Source of the DNA: Guillardia theta CCMP2712
Lineage: Eukaryota; Cryptophyceae; Pyrenomonadales; Geminigeraceae
DNA: 42,102 bases
Assembly: GCF_000315625.1 (NCBI RefSeq)
Contig: NW_005434556.1
Span: 1 to 42,102 of the forward strand
Direction: 5' to 3'
The notes under the pieces were generated by a model, which worked only from the letters and a program-made list of their open reading frames with translations, had not been told where the DNA came from and did no database searches. Shown in pieces: positions 16,677-25,545 of the stretch. The position numbers and the translations under genes are program-made. How positions within the stretch are numbered: position 1 is the first letter of the stretch; each line of letters opens with the position of its first letter.

Positions 16677-19600
16677 ATGCCGTGGAAATGCCCTATTTGC
16701 CAGGCAAGGAGCAGCAGCGATGAGATGCTGTTACCTTGAGTGACATGCTTGATGATGGAGAAGTTTGCTTTGCTCCCCCGCATCTGTTCCTTCCATCATT
16801 CAACTCCTTTCTTGGCGGCTCCTTCACTTCCTCATCACACTTTTCTTGACCTTCTGACTTGTGTTTCTCCAGATCGTGGTCGATTATAAAACCAACGACA
16901 GCACAAAATGCGTAATTTGAATAGCTCCTAGTAGGCGTCATCTGACTTTGTGTGTTTTACGTTCTGCCGTGAATTGCCATGTTGTTATTCGGAAGGCGGT
17001 AAGCATCAGTCTGTGCAGCATATGCTCGTTCACAGAATAATTGGCTGACATGTATTTTGCAAATTCCTGGGTTTTCCTTGCTTGCATGGACTGAATTCGT
17101 CTTAATAGAGAGTAAGTATCATATGATGCGCTCAGGGAACGATTGGCTGATATTTATTTTGAAAATTCCTGGTTTTTCCTTGCTTGCATGGATTGAATTC
17201 GTCTTCATAGGGAGTAAGTGTCATATCATATGATGAAGTCAGGGGATAATTGGACTGACATGTATTTTTCAAATTCCTGGTTTTTTCTTGTTTGCATGGA
17301 TTAAATTTGTCTTCATAGGATGTAAGTGTCATATCATATGATGCACTCAGGGAACGATTGGCTGACATTTCATTTTGCAAATTTCCTTCGTTTTTTCGCT
17401 CGGATGGATGAAACTTGGGCTTGATAGGCAGTAAGTTGCAAATGCTATGATGCGGTCAGGGGACGATTGGCTGACATGAATGTTTGCGTTTTTTCGGATT
17501 TGCTTCGGATGGGTCGTTAATGTGGCTGGATAGTATGTAAGTAACAAATATTAAATGATGCGCTCAGGGAACGATTGGCTGACATTTATTTTTGCAAATT
17601 CCTGGTTTTTCCTTGCTTGCATGGGTTGAATTCGCCTTCGTAGAAAGTAAGTGTCATATCATATGATTCGGCGCGGTCAGGGAACGATTGGCTGATATTT
17701 ATTTTGAAAATTCCTGGTCCTTGCTTGCATGGATTGAATTCGTCTTCATAGGGAGTAAGTGTCATATCATATGATGAAGTCAGGGGACGATAGGGACTGA
17801 CATGTGGTTTTGCAATTTTGTGGGTTTATCATCGGATTGAATACGAATGGGGCTGGATAGCTGGTAAGTAACAATCTACAAATGTGCGCTCAGGAGATGT
17901 CTCGCTGACATGTGTTTCTGCAATTTCGACATTTCTTGCTGGGATGGACTTTGCTGATGTGTAGTGGGTAAGTATCTTGATCAAAATATGCGGTCAGGGG
18001 ACGATTGGGCTGACATTTGCTTTGCAATTCCTACTCTTTCCTGGCTTGGATGCATGGAATCTGTCTTCAAAGCGTGTAAGTATCATATCTTGTGATGCAC
18101 TAGGGGACAATGGGGACTAAAATCAATCTTGCTTTTGTCTGGCATGTCTTGCTGAATGATGGGCCAACTCCGAATTGGATCTACCAGTGCTGCGTAAGAA
18201 TCGACATCATCGCATATTATCCTGCTGATCTGAGTGTTCTTGTTTTGGCTTCAACGTTCTATTTGAATGCTCATAGAATGTAAGTTCATTGTGTTCCCAA
18301 CAGTCGGTTGGTAGTGGTCTTGATTGTTTTGTGACTGGTTGACTCAGTGCGCCAAGTCTGCAGGATGGTCGCACTACGAGAAGGTATGTGATTGCTTTGA
18401 GTGGAACTTCAGAACCCCCTTATATCGGAGCTGACTGTTGCTGTCGATAGTATGGATGCAGGCATTGCAAGAAACGCCTGCAAGAGAAAGAACAAGCAAG
18501 TAGCAAGCTGGAGGCGCAAGAAGAGAAGATCAAAGAGGAGAAGGAGCGTAGAGAGAGGGAGGAGCAGGAGTGGAGGCAGAAGAAGGAGCAGGAGCGCAAG
18601 GCGAGGGAGAAGCAGGAGCGCAAGCAAAGGGAGGAGCACGACGTTGCTTCCCAGGTTCTCTTCTTGCCATTTCATGATAATCGATGACATGGTGAACCTT
18701 TCTCGTTAGCTTGGTCAAATCCCATCGTTGAACTTCGAGTCCTTTACGGGCCTGCAGCAGATCGGCTCAGGCTCCTTCAAGCTCGTCTACAGGGCTCGGT
18801 GGCAGCAGCCGCATGGCAGCAGCGCTGACGTGGCAATCCAGCGAATCCGAGGCAGCGGACAAACTGGGAGGAGAGAAGAGTTCGAGCAGGAGGTAAAGAT
18901 CTTCCTCCAGCTGGGCCGTCACCCCAACCTCCTTCGCCTCCTCGCCACCAGCATCGAGCCGAGCTCCGGCGACTACTGCCTGGTGACTGAGTTTGCTTCC
19001 AAAGGCTCTCTCGATGTGATCTTGTCCAACTTCGCCGAGAAGGAGGAGACGATGAGTCTGCTGGTGCAGCTGCAAGTGGCGAGGCAGATCTGCGACGGGA
19101 TGGTGCAGCTGTCGCTGCATGAGGTCGTGCATCGGGACCTGGCGGCGAGGAACGTGCTTGTGTTCAGCCTGGACCCGGAGGATCACCTGGCTGTCAGCGT
19201 CAAGATAGCCGACTACGGGCTGTCCATCATGGCCTCGCGCGGGTACGGGGAGAGTAGGGCCGCGAGCGTGAGCACGGCAGGCTCGATGGCTCGACCCGTG
19301 CGGTGGATGGCGCCGGAGAGCATCGAGAGGAGGCAGTACTCGGAGAAGAGCGACGTGTGGGCGTTCGGGGTGACCATGTGGGAGGTCTGGACTTACGGCA
19401 AAGTGCCTTACTGGGCCATCACAGACGATTCGCTTATAGGACCTAAGGTGCTGGAGGGCGACAGGCTCTCTAAACCTGAGACATGTCCTTGGGGATGCTA
19501 CAGAATCATGCAGGAATGCTGGAAGGACAACAAACATGCGCGTCCGAACTTTATTGACCTTCAGAAATTGCTTCAAGGACAACATGACGATGCTCTGCTC

Positions 19601-21150
19601 AGTCTCTCCATCCGACGTCAAGACGAAGAGAAAGTAAGCCTTTTCTTCTTTCTTGTATACATCTTTGTGTCGTAAGACCTTGTTCCAGGTGATTGGGAAT
19701 CCGAGGCCCCAGGATGTACTGGAAGACTATTTTGATGTCAGTTTGAACCCTGAAAGTTCTGGTGAAAACAAGACTCAACACGACTTGGCCCTTTTCTTCG
19801 CAAACTGGATGCCGGAAGCGGAGAGCACGAGGCAATTCAATCCCAACGACGTGAAGGCATTCCTGGATCAAATCGACAAGGGGCAACGCGACGTCGTCAA
19901 GGTCCAACTTGTTGAATCTTTTCTGCGAATGATGAACAGCGCAGATCATCGGCTTCTCCGAATTCCCCTTCACCAACGGAAGGAGACTGAAAGAGGCTGA
20001 CTGGACCATCGAGCGCGAGTACTGGCTGAAGCTCGATCGCATCGACAGGCGTGTGGCTGGGGAGGACGGTTACGTCATCCTGCATGTGCACTACGCGGGG
20101 AAGTGGACCGCCGCGCGGGACAGGCGAGACACGTCGATGATCACGCAGCTGAACATCCGACACACGACTAGGAAGGTGGAGCTCGCGTACCATCGCAAGT
20201 GCGTGGACCTGAACAAGTGGAAGGAAAGGCACGGGAGCGAGGTGCTCCCAAACCTGCCAGCTCAAGGCTGGCGCTGGCGGGAGAATCCGGGCATCTGCAG
20301 GTCCATGCATGGGCTGCTGATGGAAGCAGAGCGTTGCACCAGCTGGGTGCGGTCTCTTGTTATCCCTAAAGCCTTGTCGCTTGCAACTCCAGCAGGAGCA
20401 AGGAAAGCACTGATCATCAGCAACAAGAAGTACCAGCACACGCAGATCAAGGACCTTCCCAATGCCATCATGGACGGCTCGAAGCTTGAATCAGCCCTTA
20501 TGGAGCTGGGGTGGGATGTGGAGTTCGAGGTGAACTTGGGGCTCGAGGACATGGTAAAGGCTGTGAAGGGCTTCAGGGACTCTGTGAGGGAGGACCGCGA
20601 TGCCGCCTTGTTCGCTTTCATCGGGCATGCGGTAGAAGTCAACGGGAAACTTTTCCTCATCCCCAAGGGCTTTCAGGCAGACAGCTTGACGGACGAAGAC
20701 ATGGAGGAAGATCTTCAGAGCTTTGCCCTGCCCTTCAGCAAGGTTCAATCTTTCTTGCGAACTGCAAGGAAGGGACGAAATCCAACTGTTTTCGTACTCG
20801 ACTGCTGTCGCAGCAACGGGCTCTCCGCCTCTGCCTCTCGGTCCTTTGATGTAGGAACAGACAAGCTCAGCGCTCCTGGGATCGACGTGGTCAACTCTTG
20901 CGTTGTCTATTCCACGCAGGCCGGACAGGTAGCACAGGATGGGGAGCCAGGGCGTGGGGGACCTTTCATGTCGGTGTTTGCGGCGAACATCCTTGTAGAG
21001 GACAAGAGTTTGAACGATGTGATGGAAGAGACAAGGAAATCTGTGATGAACAAGACCAACATGGTCCAGATGGCCCCGTTTGTGTCAATGCTTACGGAGG
21101 CCTTCTACTTCAACCCTAGCTGTCGGGTTGATGGTATGAACTTAGCGTGA
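16677..21150 (+). CDS. Cys-rich/coiled-coil/tyrosine-kinase-like/caspase-like protein, gene model with microexons
   Basis: Proposed model of about 896 aa. Exon 1 16677-16703 (MPWKCPICQ; donor CAG|GCAAGG, a GC-AG intron). Exon 2 16873-16911. Then 13 microexons (see the 16912-18347 entry). Then 18348-18383, 18451-18654, 18710-19633, 19689-19901 and 19945-21150. Every junction is phase 0 and no stop appears. The N-terminus is Cys-rich (CPIC; WRCCNC; CRHC), like a zinc ribbon. Residues 49-116 form a charged coiled coil (KKRLQEKEQ ... KQREEHDV), followed by a kinase-like and then a caspase-like domain. I infer a stress or death signalling protein joining a kinase-like sensor to a protease. The 3' exons are well supported; the first exon is the weakest part. 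Confidence 0.6.
16912..18347 (+). repeat. ~108-bp tandem array of related introns separated by 3-nt microexons
   Basis: Thirteen times an acceptor AG, three bases (once six) and GTAAG follow one another. Candidate exons are GCG 16996, AGA 17109, GGA 17211, GAT 17319, GCA 17428, TAT 17534, AAA 17644, GGA 17752, CTG 17861, TGG 17965, CGT 18073, TGCTGC 18188 and AAT 18277. The introns between are 84, 110, 99, 105, 106, 103, 107, 105, 106, 101, 105, 112 and 83 nt, then 68 nt to 18347. Most share GTCATATCATATGATG, TCAGGGGACGATTGGCTGAC (with a CTGAC branch-site-like core) and TTGAATTCGTCTTCATAG. The last introns have lost most of this similarity but keep both splice motifs. The joined codons give ARGDAYKGLWRCCN. 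Confidence 0.7.
18451..18654 (+). CDS. Coiled-coil exon of the kinase-caspase gene
   Basis: Sixty-eight codons beginning YGCRHCKKRL, the last Cys pair of the putative zinc-binding region, then an uninterrupted Lys/Glu/Arg/Gln helix to EEHDVASQ. It ends at a CAG|GTTCTC donor, and a 55-nt intron (18655-18709) leads in phase 0 to the kinase exon. Another frame of the same DNA reads as an RS-rich peptide, but it does not join the kinase frame. Confidence 0.65.
18710..19633 (+). CDS. Tyrosine-kinase-like domain exon with VAIK lysine replaced by glutamine
   Basis: The glycine loop GSGSFKLVY and the HRDLAARN catalytic loop (Asp codon near 19136) are of tyrosine-kinase/TKL type. DYG replaces DFG, MAPESI is the APE motif, and SDVWAFGVTMWEVWTYG is a typical subdomain IX. 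The ATP-anchoring Lys of the VAIK motif is Gln (VAIQRIR, codon near 18839), so activity is doubtful unless another Lys or Arg compensates. The domain spans about residues 125-405. The exon ends at AAA|GTAAGCC, and a 55-nt intron (19634-19688) follows. Confidence 0.88.
19689..19901 (+). CDS. Linker exon of the kinase-caspase gene
   Basis: Seventy-one codons in phase with both neighbours (VIGNPRPQDVLEDYFDV ... QIDKGQRDVVK). No domain recognised. It joins the next exon by a 43-nt intron 19902-19944 (GTCCAA...GCGCAG); a donor at 19911 is also possible and would add three residues. Confidence 0.65.
19945..21150 (+). CDS. Caspase-like (peptidase C14) exon
   Basis: About 400 codons. The N-terminal 150 residues (IIGFSEFPFTNGRRLKEADW ...) are unrecognised. 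Then comes a C14 caspase fold: ARKALIISNKKY first strand, catalytic His in FIGHAVEVNG (near 20626), and catalytic Cys in FVLDCCRSNG (DxCR form, near 20806). YSTQAGQVAQDGEPGRGGPF has the loop pattern of bacterial and protist caspase homologues, after which a p10-like part follows. Both catalytic residues are present. The frame ends at a TGA (DGMNLA). A GTATGA donor-like site at 21134 could continue the gene toward the PARP exon, but would change phase. Confidence 0.85.
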   Translation: MIGFSEFPFTNGRRLKEADWTIEREYWLKLDRIDRRVAGEDGYVILHVHYAGKWTAARDRRDTSMITQLNIRHTTRKVELAYHRKCVDLNKWKERHGSEVLPNLPAQGWRWRENPGICRSMHGLLMEAERCTSWVRSLVIPKALSLATPAGARKALIISNKKYQHTQIKDLPNAIMDGSKLESALMELGWDVEFEVNLGLEDMVKAVKGFRDSVREDRDAALFAFIGHAVEVNGKLFLIPKGFQADSLTDEDMEEDLQSFALPFSKVQSFLRTARKGRNPTVFVLDCCRSNGLSASASRSFDVGTDKLSAPGIDVVNSCVVYSTQAGQVAQDGEPGRGGPFMSVFAANILVEDKSLNDVMEETRKSVMNKTNMVQMAPFVSMLTEAFYFNPSCRVDGMNLA

Positions 21151-21589
21151 AGCGTGTGGAATTCCATCATTGTTCTGGAAGAGTAAAACGATACTATGAC
21201 GTAGCTCTAGAGCAGCTCCTTGTGCGCCAGGAGCATACAAGCGGCACCATTAATGTACAGCTCTCACAGTAATATTGTTGATGCTCTGTAAGATCGTTCC
21301 AGGTTTCAAGGCTGTTGCTTTTTCCCTGATCACAACCGCTGTGAGCTGTCAATTGCACATGACTACCATGTCTACGGGGGGTTTGCCTGATTGTTGATGA
21401 GGCAGCCAGGCTGAATCTTTCACGGCACGAAGCTCGTGATCGTTCAGTCGGGTGAAAGATCATATCATCTACAGACAAATTCCACCTGTCCTTCTATTTC
21501 GGTTCTTTTTGTGTTGAAGGCTGTCCCACCCGCACCCTGACGTCACCATACTTGCCGCGTCACTTTCGGATCAGCATGGAAGTCACTAA
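21151..21589 (+). other. Spacer between caspase-like exon and PARP-like exon, with an FHGT-coding motif
   Basis: No continuous coding frame. At about 21416-21427 the + strand encodes FHGT, the PARP signature that carries the NAD-binding His, but a TGA lies two codons before it in that frame. It could be a small exon, a decayed exon or chance. Confidence 0.35.
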
Positions 21590-21958
21590 ATATTAGATGT
21601 TATCTTGAAGGCTGGGCTTGACGAGCGGGTCTGCAGTCTGGGAGGCTTGTTTGGAGCTGGGATCTACCTAGCTGAGAACTCGAGCAAGAGCGACGAGTAC
21701 TGCACGCCAGACAGCCGCGGGATCTGTCGTATGTTTGTGGTGCGAGCTGTGCTGGGATCGTCTTACGAGGCCATGCAAGCGATGAACAATGTACGGCTAC
21801 CACCAGTAATGCCGGGCAGCGACCGCCTGCATGACTCAGTGATTGGTGTGACAAAGGATACGCATCCTTCAGCGTTCTTGGAAAAGTACAGGGAGTTCAT
21901 CGTCTACGACCGGCGACAGACATACCCTGAGTTGCTGGTGGAGTTCAAGAGGGTGTGA
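21590..21958 (+). CDS. PARP catalytic domain, C-terminal half
   Basis: About 122 codons: VILKAGLDERVCSLGG, then FGAGIYLAENSSKSDEYC, FVVRAVLGSS, HDSVIG, and EFIVYDRRQTYPELLVEF to a TGA. This is the tankyrase/PARP-type catalytic fold, with the Tyr of GIYLAENSSKSDEY and the Glu of YPELL in place. The NAD-binding His motif should precede it and is not in this frame. An FHGT motif 170 bp upstream is the candidate. It may be the last exon of the kinase-caspase gene or a separate or broken PARP gene. The family transfers ADP-ribose from NAD to proteins. Confidence 0.8.
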   Translation: MLDVILKAGLDERVCSLGGLFGAGIYLAENSSKSDEYCTPDSRGICRMFVVRAVLGSSYEAMQAMNNVRLPPVMPGSDRLHDSVIGVTKDTHPSAFLEKYREFIVYDRRQTYPELLVEFKRV

Positions 21959-22027
21959 GCTTGTATTGAGCCTTGCATCAGTTGCTCTATGGACAAGCTG
22001 CGGGACAATAGGGGGGGAAGAGTTTGT

Positions 22028-22307
22028 TTACATTCCTGTCGATACATCGACTGAGAGAAAATTCTCAGGTTTCGGGCAATCTGACAGTTGCATGTAGGAA
22101 GCAGGACACATCTGTATTGTCTCGCCCAGTTGGAAGATTTTGACAGTTAGGTTGACCATGTCGGTTCCATCCGGCTGGTTGTACCAACTACAATAGAAGT
22201 AGTAGTAAACATCCCCAGCAATCACGATTGCTCCAGACTGTGACGTGTAAGTTTGACCACAACTGACATCTCTGAACCCGTTGTGCTTCGCAGGACTTGA
22301 CCTTTCG
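22028..22307 (-). CDS. Unrecognised exon, possibly extracellular
   Basis: An open frame ending at a TAA with beta-rich, Cys-containing sequence (DVSCGQTYTSQSGAIVIAG, YYYFYCSWYNQPDGTDM, LGETIQMCPASYMQLSDC). It looks more like a secreted-protein exon than random sequence, but I recognise no family. Its upstream exon on the - strand would run into the retroelement copy at 22523-23074, so the gene may be interrupted. Confidence 0.3.
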
Positions 22308-22522
22308 AGTCATCCTTGAGCCTTCTCCTGACCCACATCTTCCTTGCTCTTGTCAACTTTCTCCATGCCCTCAGGATTGCCCACAGAATGTTCATCAAAA
22401 CCTACCATCATATCTCTACCAGGGTATCATCCAGTGGCTCACGAACTGCCAGCTATCTGCTCGATCTGTCTCAGAATACATGTCGCTCCTCCTCAATGAT
22501 CTCGTTGACCCCGACACAACAA

Positions 22523-23074
22523 TGAGATGCATGTGCTGGCCTGCTCGCTGAAGGTGGACAAGAAGGACCGACTGGGGGTGGAGATGAGGGAAGATGACGA
22601 AGAAGAGGAGGACATGGAAGAAGAGCAAGGCGAGGGCGAGGAAGGAGACGGGGTGAGCCCGCACCGAGCTTGTGCTGAGCTGCACCTGAAGCAAGACAAC
22701 GCGGTGAAGTCGAAGAGCAACCGACGAGCCGGCAAGGTAGGCAAGGTAAGGAGAAAAGGTAGGAGGCAACCGAATGCCAAGGTGAGGAGAGGCAACTCTT
22801 CTGACTGAGGCTGAGGAAGCTGAAGGGAGGAGAAGTAGTTGGCGACTGAAGGCCGAGGGGAGGAGGGGCAACTCTCCCGACCGAGGCTGAGGAAGCCAAG
22901 GGAAGATTGCAGAAGTAGAAAGAAGGAAGAGACCTCAGAAGCAGGGTGAGCATTGCAGGCTGTGTACTCCCAGTACTCGCGCGCCTCTTTAGACTAGAAT
23001 TGTATATGTGAGGGCTGATAAGCAGCTTGAACAACATACTAGCATTCTAATAAACTCACATAATAATAATGATA
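22523..23074 (+). mobile_element. 5'-truncated dispersed copy of the telomeric element
   Basis: In + orientation, homology with the telomeric units starts inside the ORF (GAGATGCATGTGCTGG...). It covers the acidic C-terminus, diverged 76-bp-type repeats and the 3' end CTAATAAACTCAC, and finishes with ATAATAATAAT. Truncation at the 5' end with an intact 3' tail is the normal product of target-primed reverse transcription. No clear target-site duplication was seen; AATGA lies near both ends. Confidence 0.82.
22527..22808 (+). pseudogene. C-terminal fragment of the gag/ORF1-like protein
   Basis: Encodes MHVLACSLKVDKKDRL and the EEEEDMEEEQGEGEE tail as in unit 1, then diverges into a basic extension (KSKSNRRAGKVGKVRRKGR) before a stop. 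It retains the acidic tail that unit 2 has lost. Confidence 0.7.
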
Positions 23075-23827
23075 TGGCAGGGAGACCGCACAGGCAGATC
23101 AAACACATGAAAGAGAAGATTGAGAGGAAAGGTTTAGATGTCATGAAAGAGACCGTCTGATGCTGAGGTGGGGAGTGCTTGAAACACGTCAAATGTAACC
23201 GACAAGATCTGTGAATCTCGATCTCAGCTACAGAATGATGAAGGGGAGGGAAAGTGTGAAGGCCTGGGCAAGAAGAGAGATGAAGTCTTACATTTCAAGA
23301 TCGTCTTCCTAGCGATGAGATTGTGTCGAGCTTTCAAGGAAAAGTTTAGGAGCTTCCCCTTCCTCCTTAACCTGCATCTCTCCAAGCAGCCCAACGCCAA
23401 CATGCGCACAGCCATGCTTGAGGATGGACTTTACCCAGATGCTTGAATATTCAAACCTCGACTGAAGATAAAAGACTTTCTTCAAAAGATTATTTGGTTA
23501 TGTGCCCTTATATACTCCTTAAATCCAAGGTAGAATCGACGTGACTTGACAGAAGGATCACTAAGTTTCTTCCGCTTCTTTGGTTCATCAACGGAAATTC
23601 ACCTGCCCTGTCTTGTGAGTTCGACTCTGACTCTGTTGCCTGCTGGTCGTTTCAAATCTCTATCTCAAGTTGCAACGTTGCTCGTTCAATTTCGCATCTC
23701 TCTGTGAGTTATGGATCTTTATGTCATCTCTCTTCGCTTCTCCTACTGTACAACTCTTGAGGTCCACAATCACAGTTCCGATCAAATCGTCAGAAGACAT
23801 CTGCGCACTTGAGCAGGCCAGCAAAGA
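23075..23827. other. Spacer without a supported gene
   Basis: Frames here are short and none has a recognisable motif or convincing splice sites. I see no repeat or RNA gene. Confidence 0.45.
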
Positions 23828-25070
23828 TTAAAATTGAAAAGTGCGCACATTGTCTTCATCCCAGAGGGTGATGGTGTGAGAATTGTCGTGTCGCCTCGAA
23901 GCCTCCAGGTAAACGTTTCGTTCCATGTCGGCGAGGTGCTCTGAGGACGAGCAATGAAGGCTAATGAATCTAGTCAAGGACATCGCTCGCCTGATTGTTC
24001 GTCCGCAGCCTTTTTGCCACCGCAAAGTTCGACGCCAGTCGGTCCAGTTGAACAGTAGGTAGACATCTATGTCTACCTATCTATCTAGTTGAACAGTAGG
24101 TAGACATCTATCATGTTCTTGGCGTAGGCGACAACTGAAAACTTTCGTCGGTGATGAAGTTTATCCGTCACCTCCATCCCTATGTTCCAAGGGATCTTTC
24201 CCCCTACGTCCCAACTGAAAGTCACCTTGCAGTAGGACAAGATGTTCCTGACCGCGTTGTATGCTATCAACTCTACAGAGACTTCATTGGTCTCAAAGTC
24301 GATGAACTTTCCATCCTCTGAGCTCGTCAGCATGTTCATTGCTTGCTGCCTCGACAGCCGCTCGTCGAAGTAAATCTTCAAGTTGTCAGCCTCCTTCCTG
24401 ACAACAACATTAGGGCTCTTGTAAGTCAGAGCCATTGACGTCGTGTGCCAGTTCATCGGGAGACAACTGGCCGTCGAGGTTGAGGTCGAGGTGGTTGGAG
24501 TCGTGGCTGTCCGGGAAAAAGCCAGAAGAATAGGAGATCACTTTCTCCGACTTTTGTCGAGGTACCAGTGTCGCTCGCTGTCCCCGTAGAAATCATTTTC
24601 TCTCAAACTGTCATCGTAAGGCTGCTGAAGGGTGAAAAGCTTGGGTCGAACCCGAAGGGAGTGGGCATGAAACCGGTCAGAGCGAGGAGCGTGTAGTTGC
24701 GGAACCCTGGATTCTTGATGTGATCCACGCACGTGGACAGGCTCTTCATACGCTTCTGCGGATGACAAGAGCTGCGACCAGGCGGTTGAATGGCGTCAGC
24801 TCCAGTAAGTGGGCGTGATAGGAGGAATCACAGTTGGCGCGCCGGAGGTCGAAGAGCCAAAACACCAAATCTCAAAGTCATAAAGTCATAACGATTTTGA
24901 GATGAAGAGGAAAGGCTTTCCAGGAGAGCTGTAGCGTTGACACTTGGAGGGAAGCCGCCGGATCCAGGGCATTTCTCTTGAGGACACACATACTGAAATC
25001 CATCATGCTCATGTACCGGCTCATCAGGGAGGATGCTGAAATGATTGTAAATCTCAGGAAAGCTCATCAT
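23828..25070 (-). pseudogene. Polycystin-like (TOP-domain) gene, multi-exon and probably broken
   Basis: Several - strand frames line up in order. 25070-24828 starts MMSFPEIYNHF and contains a CPQEKCPGSG segment. 24770-24540 holds NPGFRNYTLLALTGF and GDSERHWYLDKSRRK in different frames. 24456-24085 holds the polycystin TOP domain (RQQAMNMLTSSEDGKFIDF, VSVELIAYN, GGKIPWNIGMEV). Around 24490 one frame encodes a perfect EF-hand loop, DLNLDGQLSPDEL. After the TOP domain an insertion at 24046-24111 brings a stop, beyond which the frame continues to 23828. No channel helices follow. Polycystins are TRP-like cation channels, often ciliary; here only the extracellular part is visible. Confidence 0.5.
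24046..24111. repeat. 41-bp-period duplication with a perfect hairpin, introducing a stop
   Basis: AGTTGAACAGTAGGTAGACATCTAT occurs at 24046-24070 and again at 24087-24111. The spacer makes GGTAGACATCTATGTCTACC, a self-complementary sequence. On the - strand the inserted copy introduces an in-frame TAG right after YLLFN, where the other copy reads on into WTDW. Confidence 0.75.
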
Positions 25071-25545
25071 CAGAACTTCATGCTCTTTTGTAATTCCTTT
25101 CCCATATCGAAGGTGTCGTGGTTATGCTCGAGTGAAGGCGACGCACAGACGTGTATCCGCAGGCAGTGAGCGCGCACTGAGCCTCCCCTTCCAAGCAGGT
25201 GACACACTCTTCGCTCTTCTTCACTCCGTCGCTCATTCTCTCCCTATCGCACTGCTCCTGTAGGTTTCACACAGCTCTTTGAAGGCAGGTCGATCAGTCT
25301 TCTTCTCCTTCCAGCCCTACGAGCAAGGCGCTCGCTGCTTTCTCTGATGCCACCAGTCAAGGAAGATACATACCACCTACCTTGCCCATTCACGCAAATA
25401 CGATACAGTAAACGTCAGAAAATTGATTCCGAAAGAACGATTGATCTTCCGCCATTGCTTCTGACTGATGTTTTAAGATCGATCTCGATCTGAAGAACAT
25501 CAAGTAAGAGGAGTGTAATCAACCAACACAGCGGCCGCTGTCTTC
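25071..25545. other. Spacer between polycystin-like gene and the next + strand ORF
   Basis: No supported gene. It probably carries the promoter of the - strand gene to the left, but no defined motif could be recognised. Confidence 0.4.

Noticed and set aside
17132-17380. - strand ORF with a repeated YDMTLTPYEDEFNPCKQ-type unit
   Set aside because: It is two copies of the ~108-bp intron repeat read backwards; the frame is lost in the other copies, whereas the + strand splice motifs persist in all.
18401-18709. + strand ORF rich in Arg-Ser, like a splicing factor
   Set aside because: It is another frame of the coiled-coil exon and cannot be joined in phase to the kinase exon.
21194-21478. 94-codon - ORF between caspase and PARP exons
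   Set aside because: No recognisable motif beyond short chance similarity (LETWNDL) and no splice context.
22471-23037. 188-codon - ORF
   Set aside because: Reverse-strand shadow of the truncated telomeric element.
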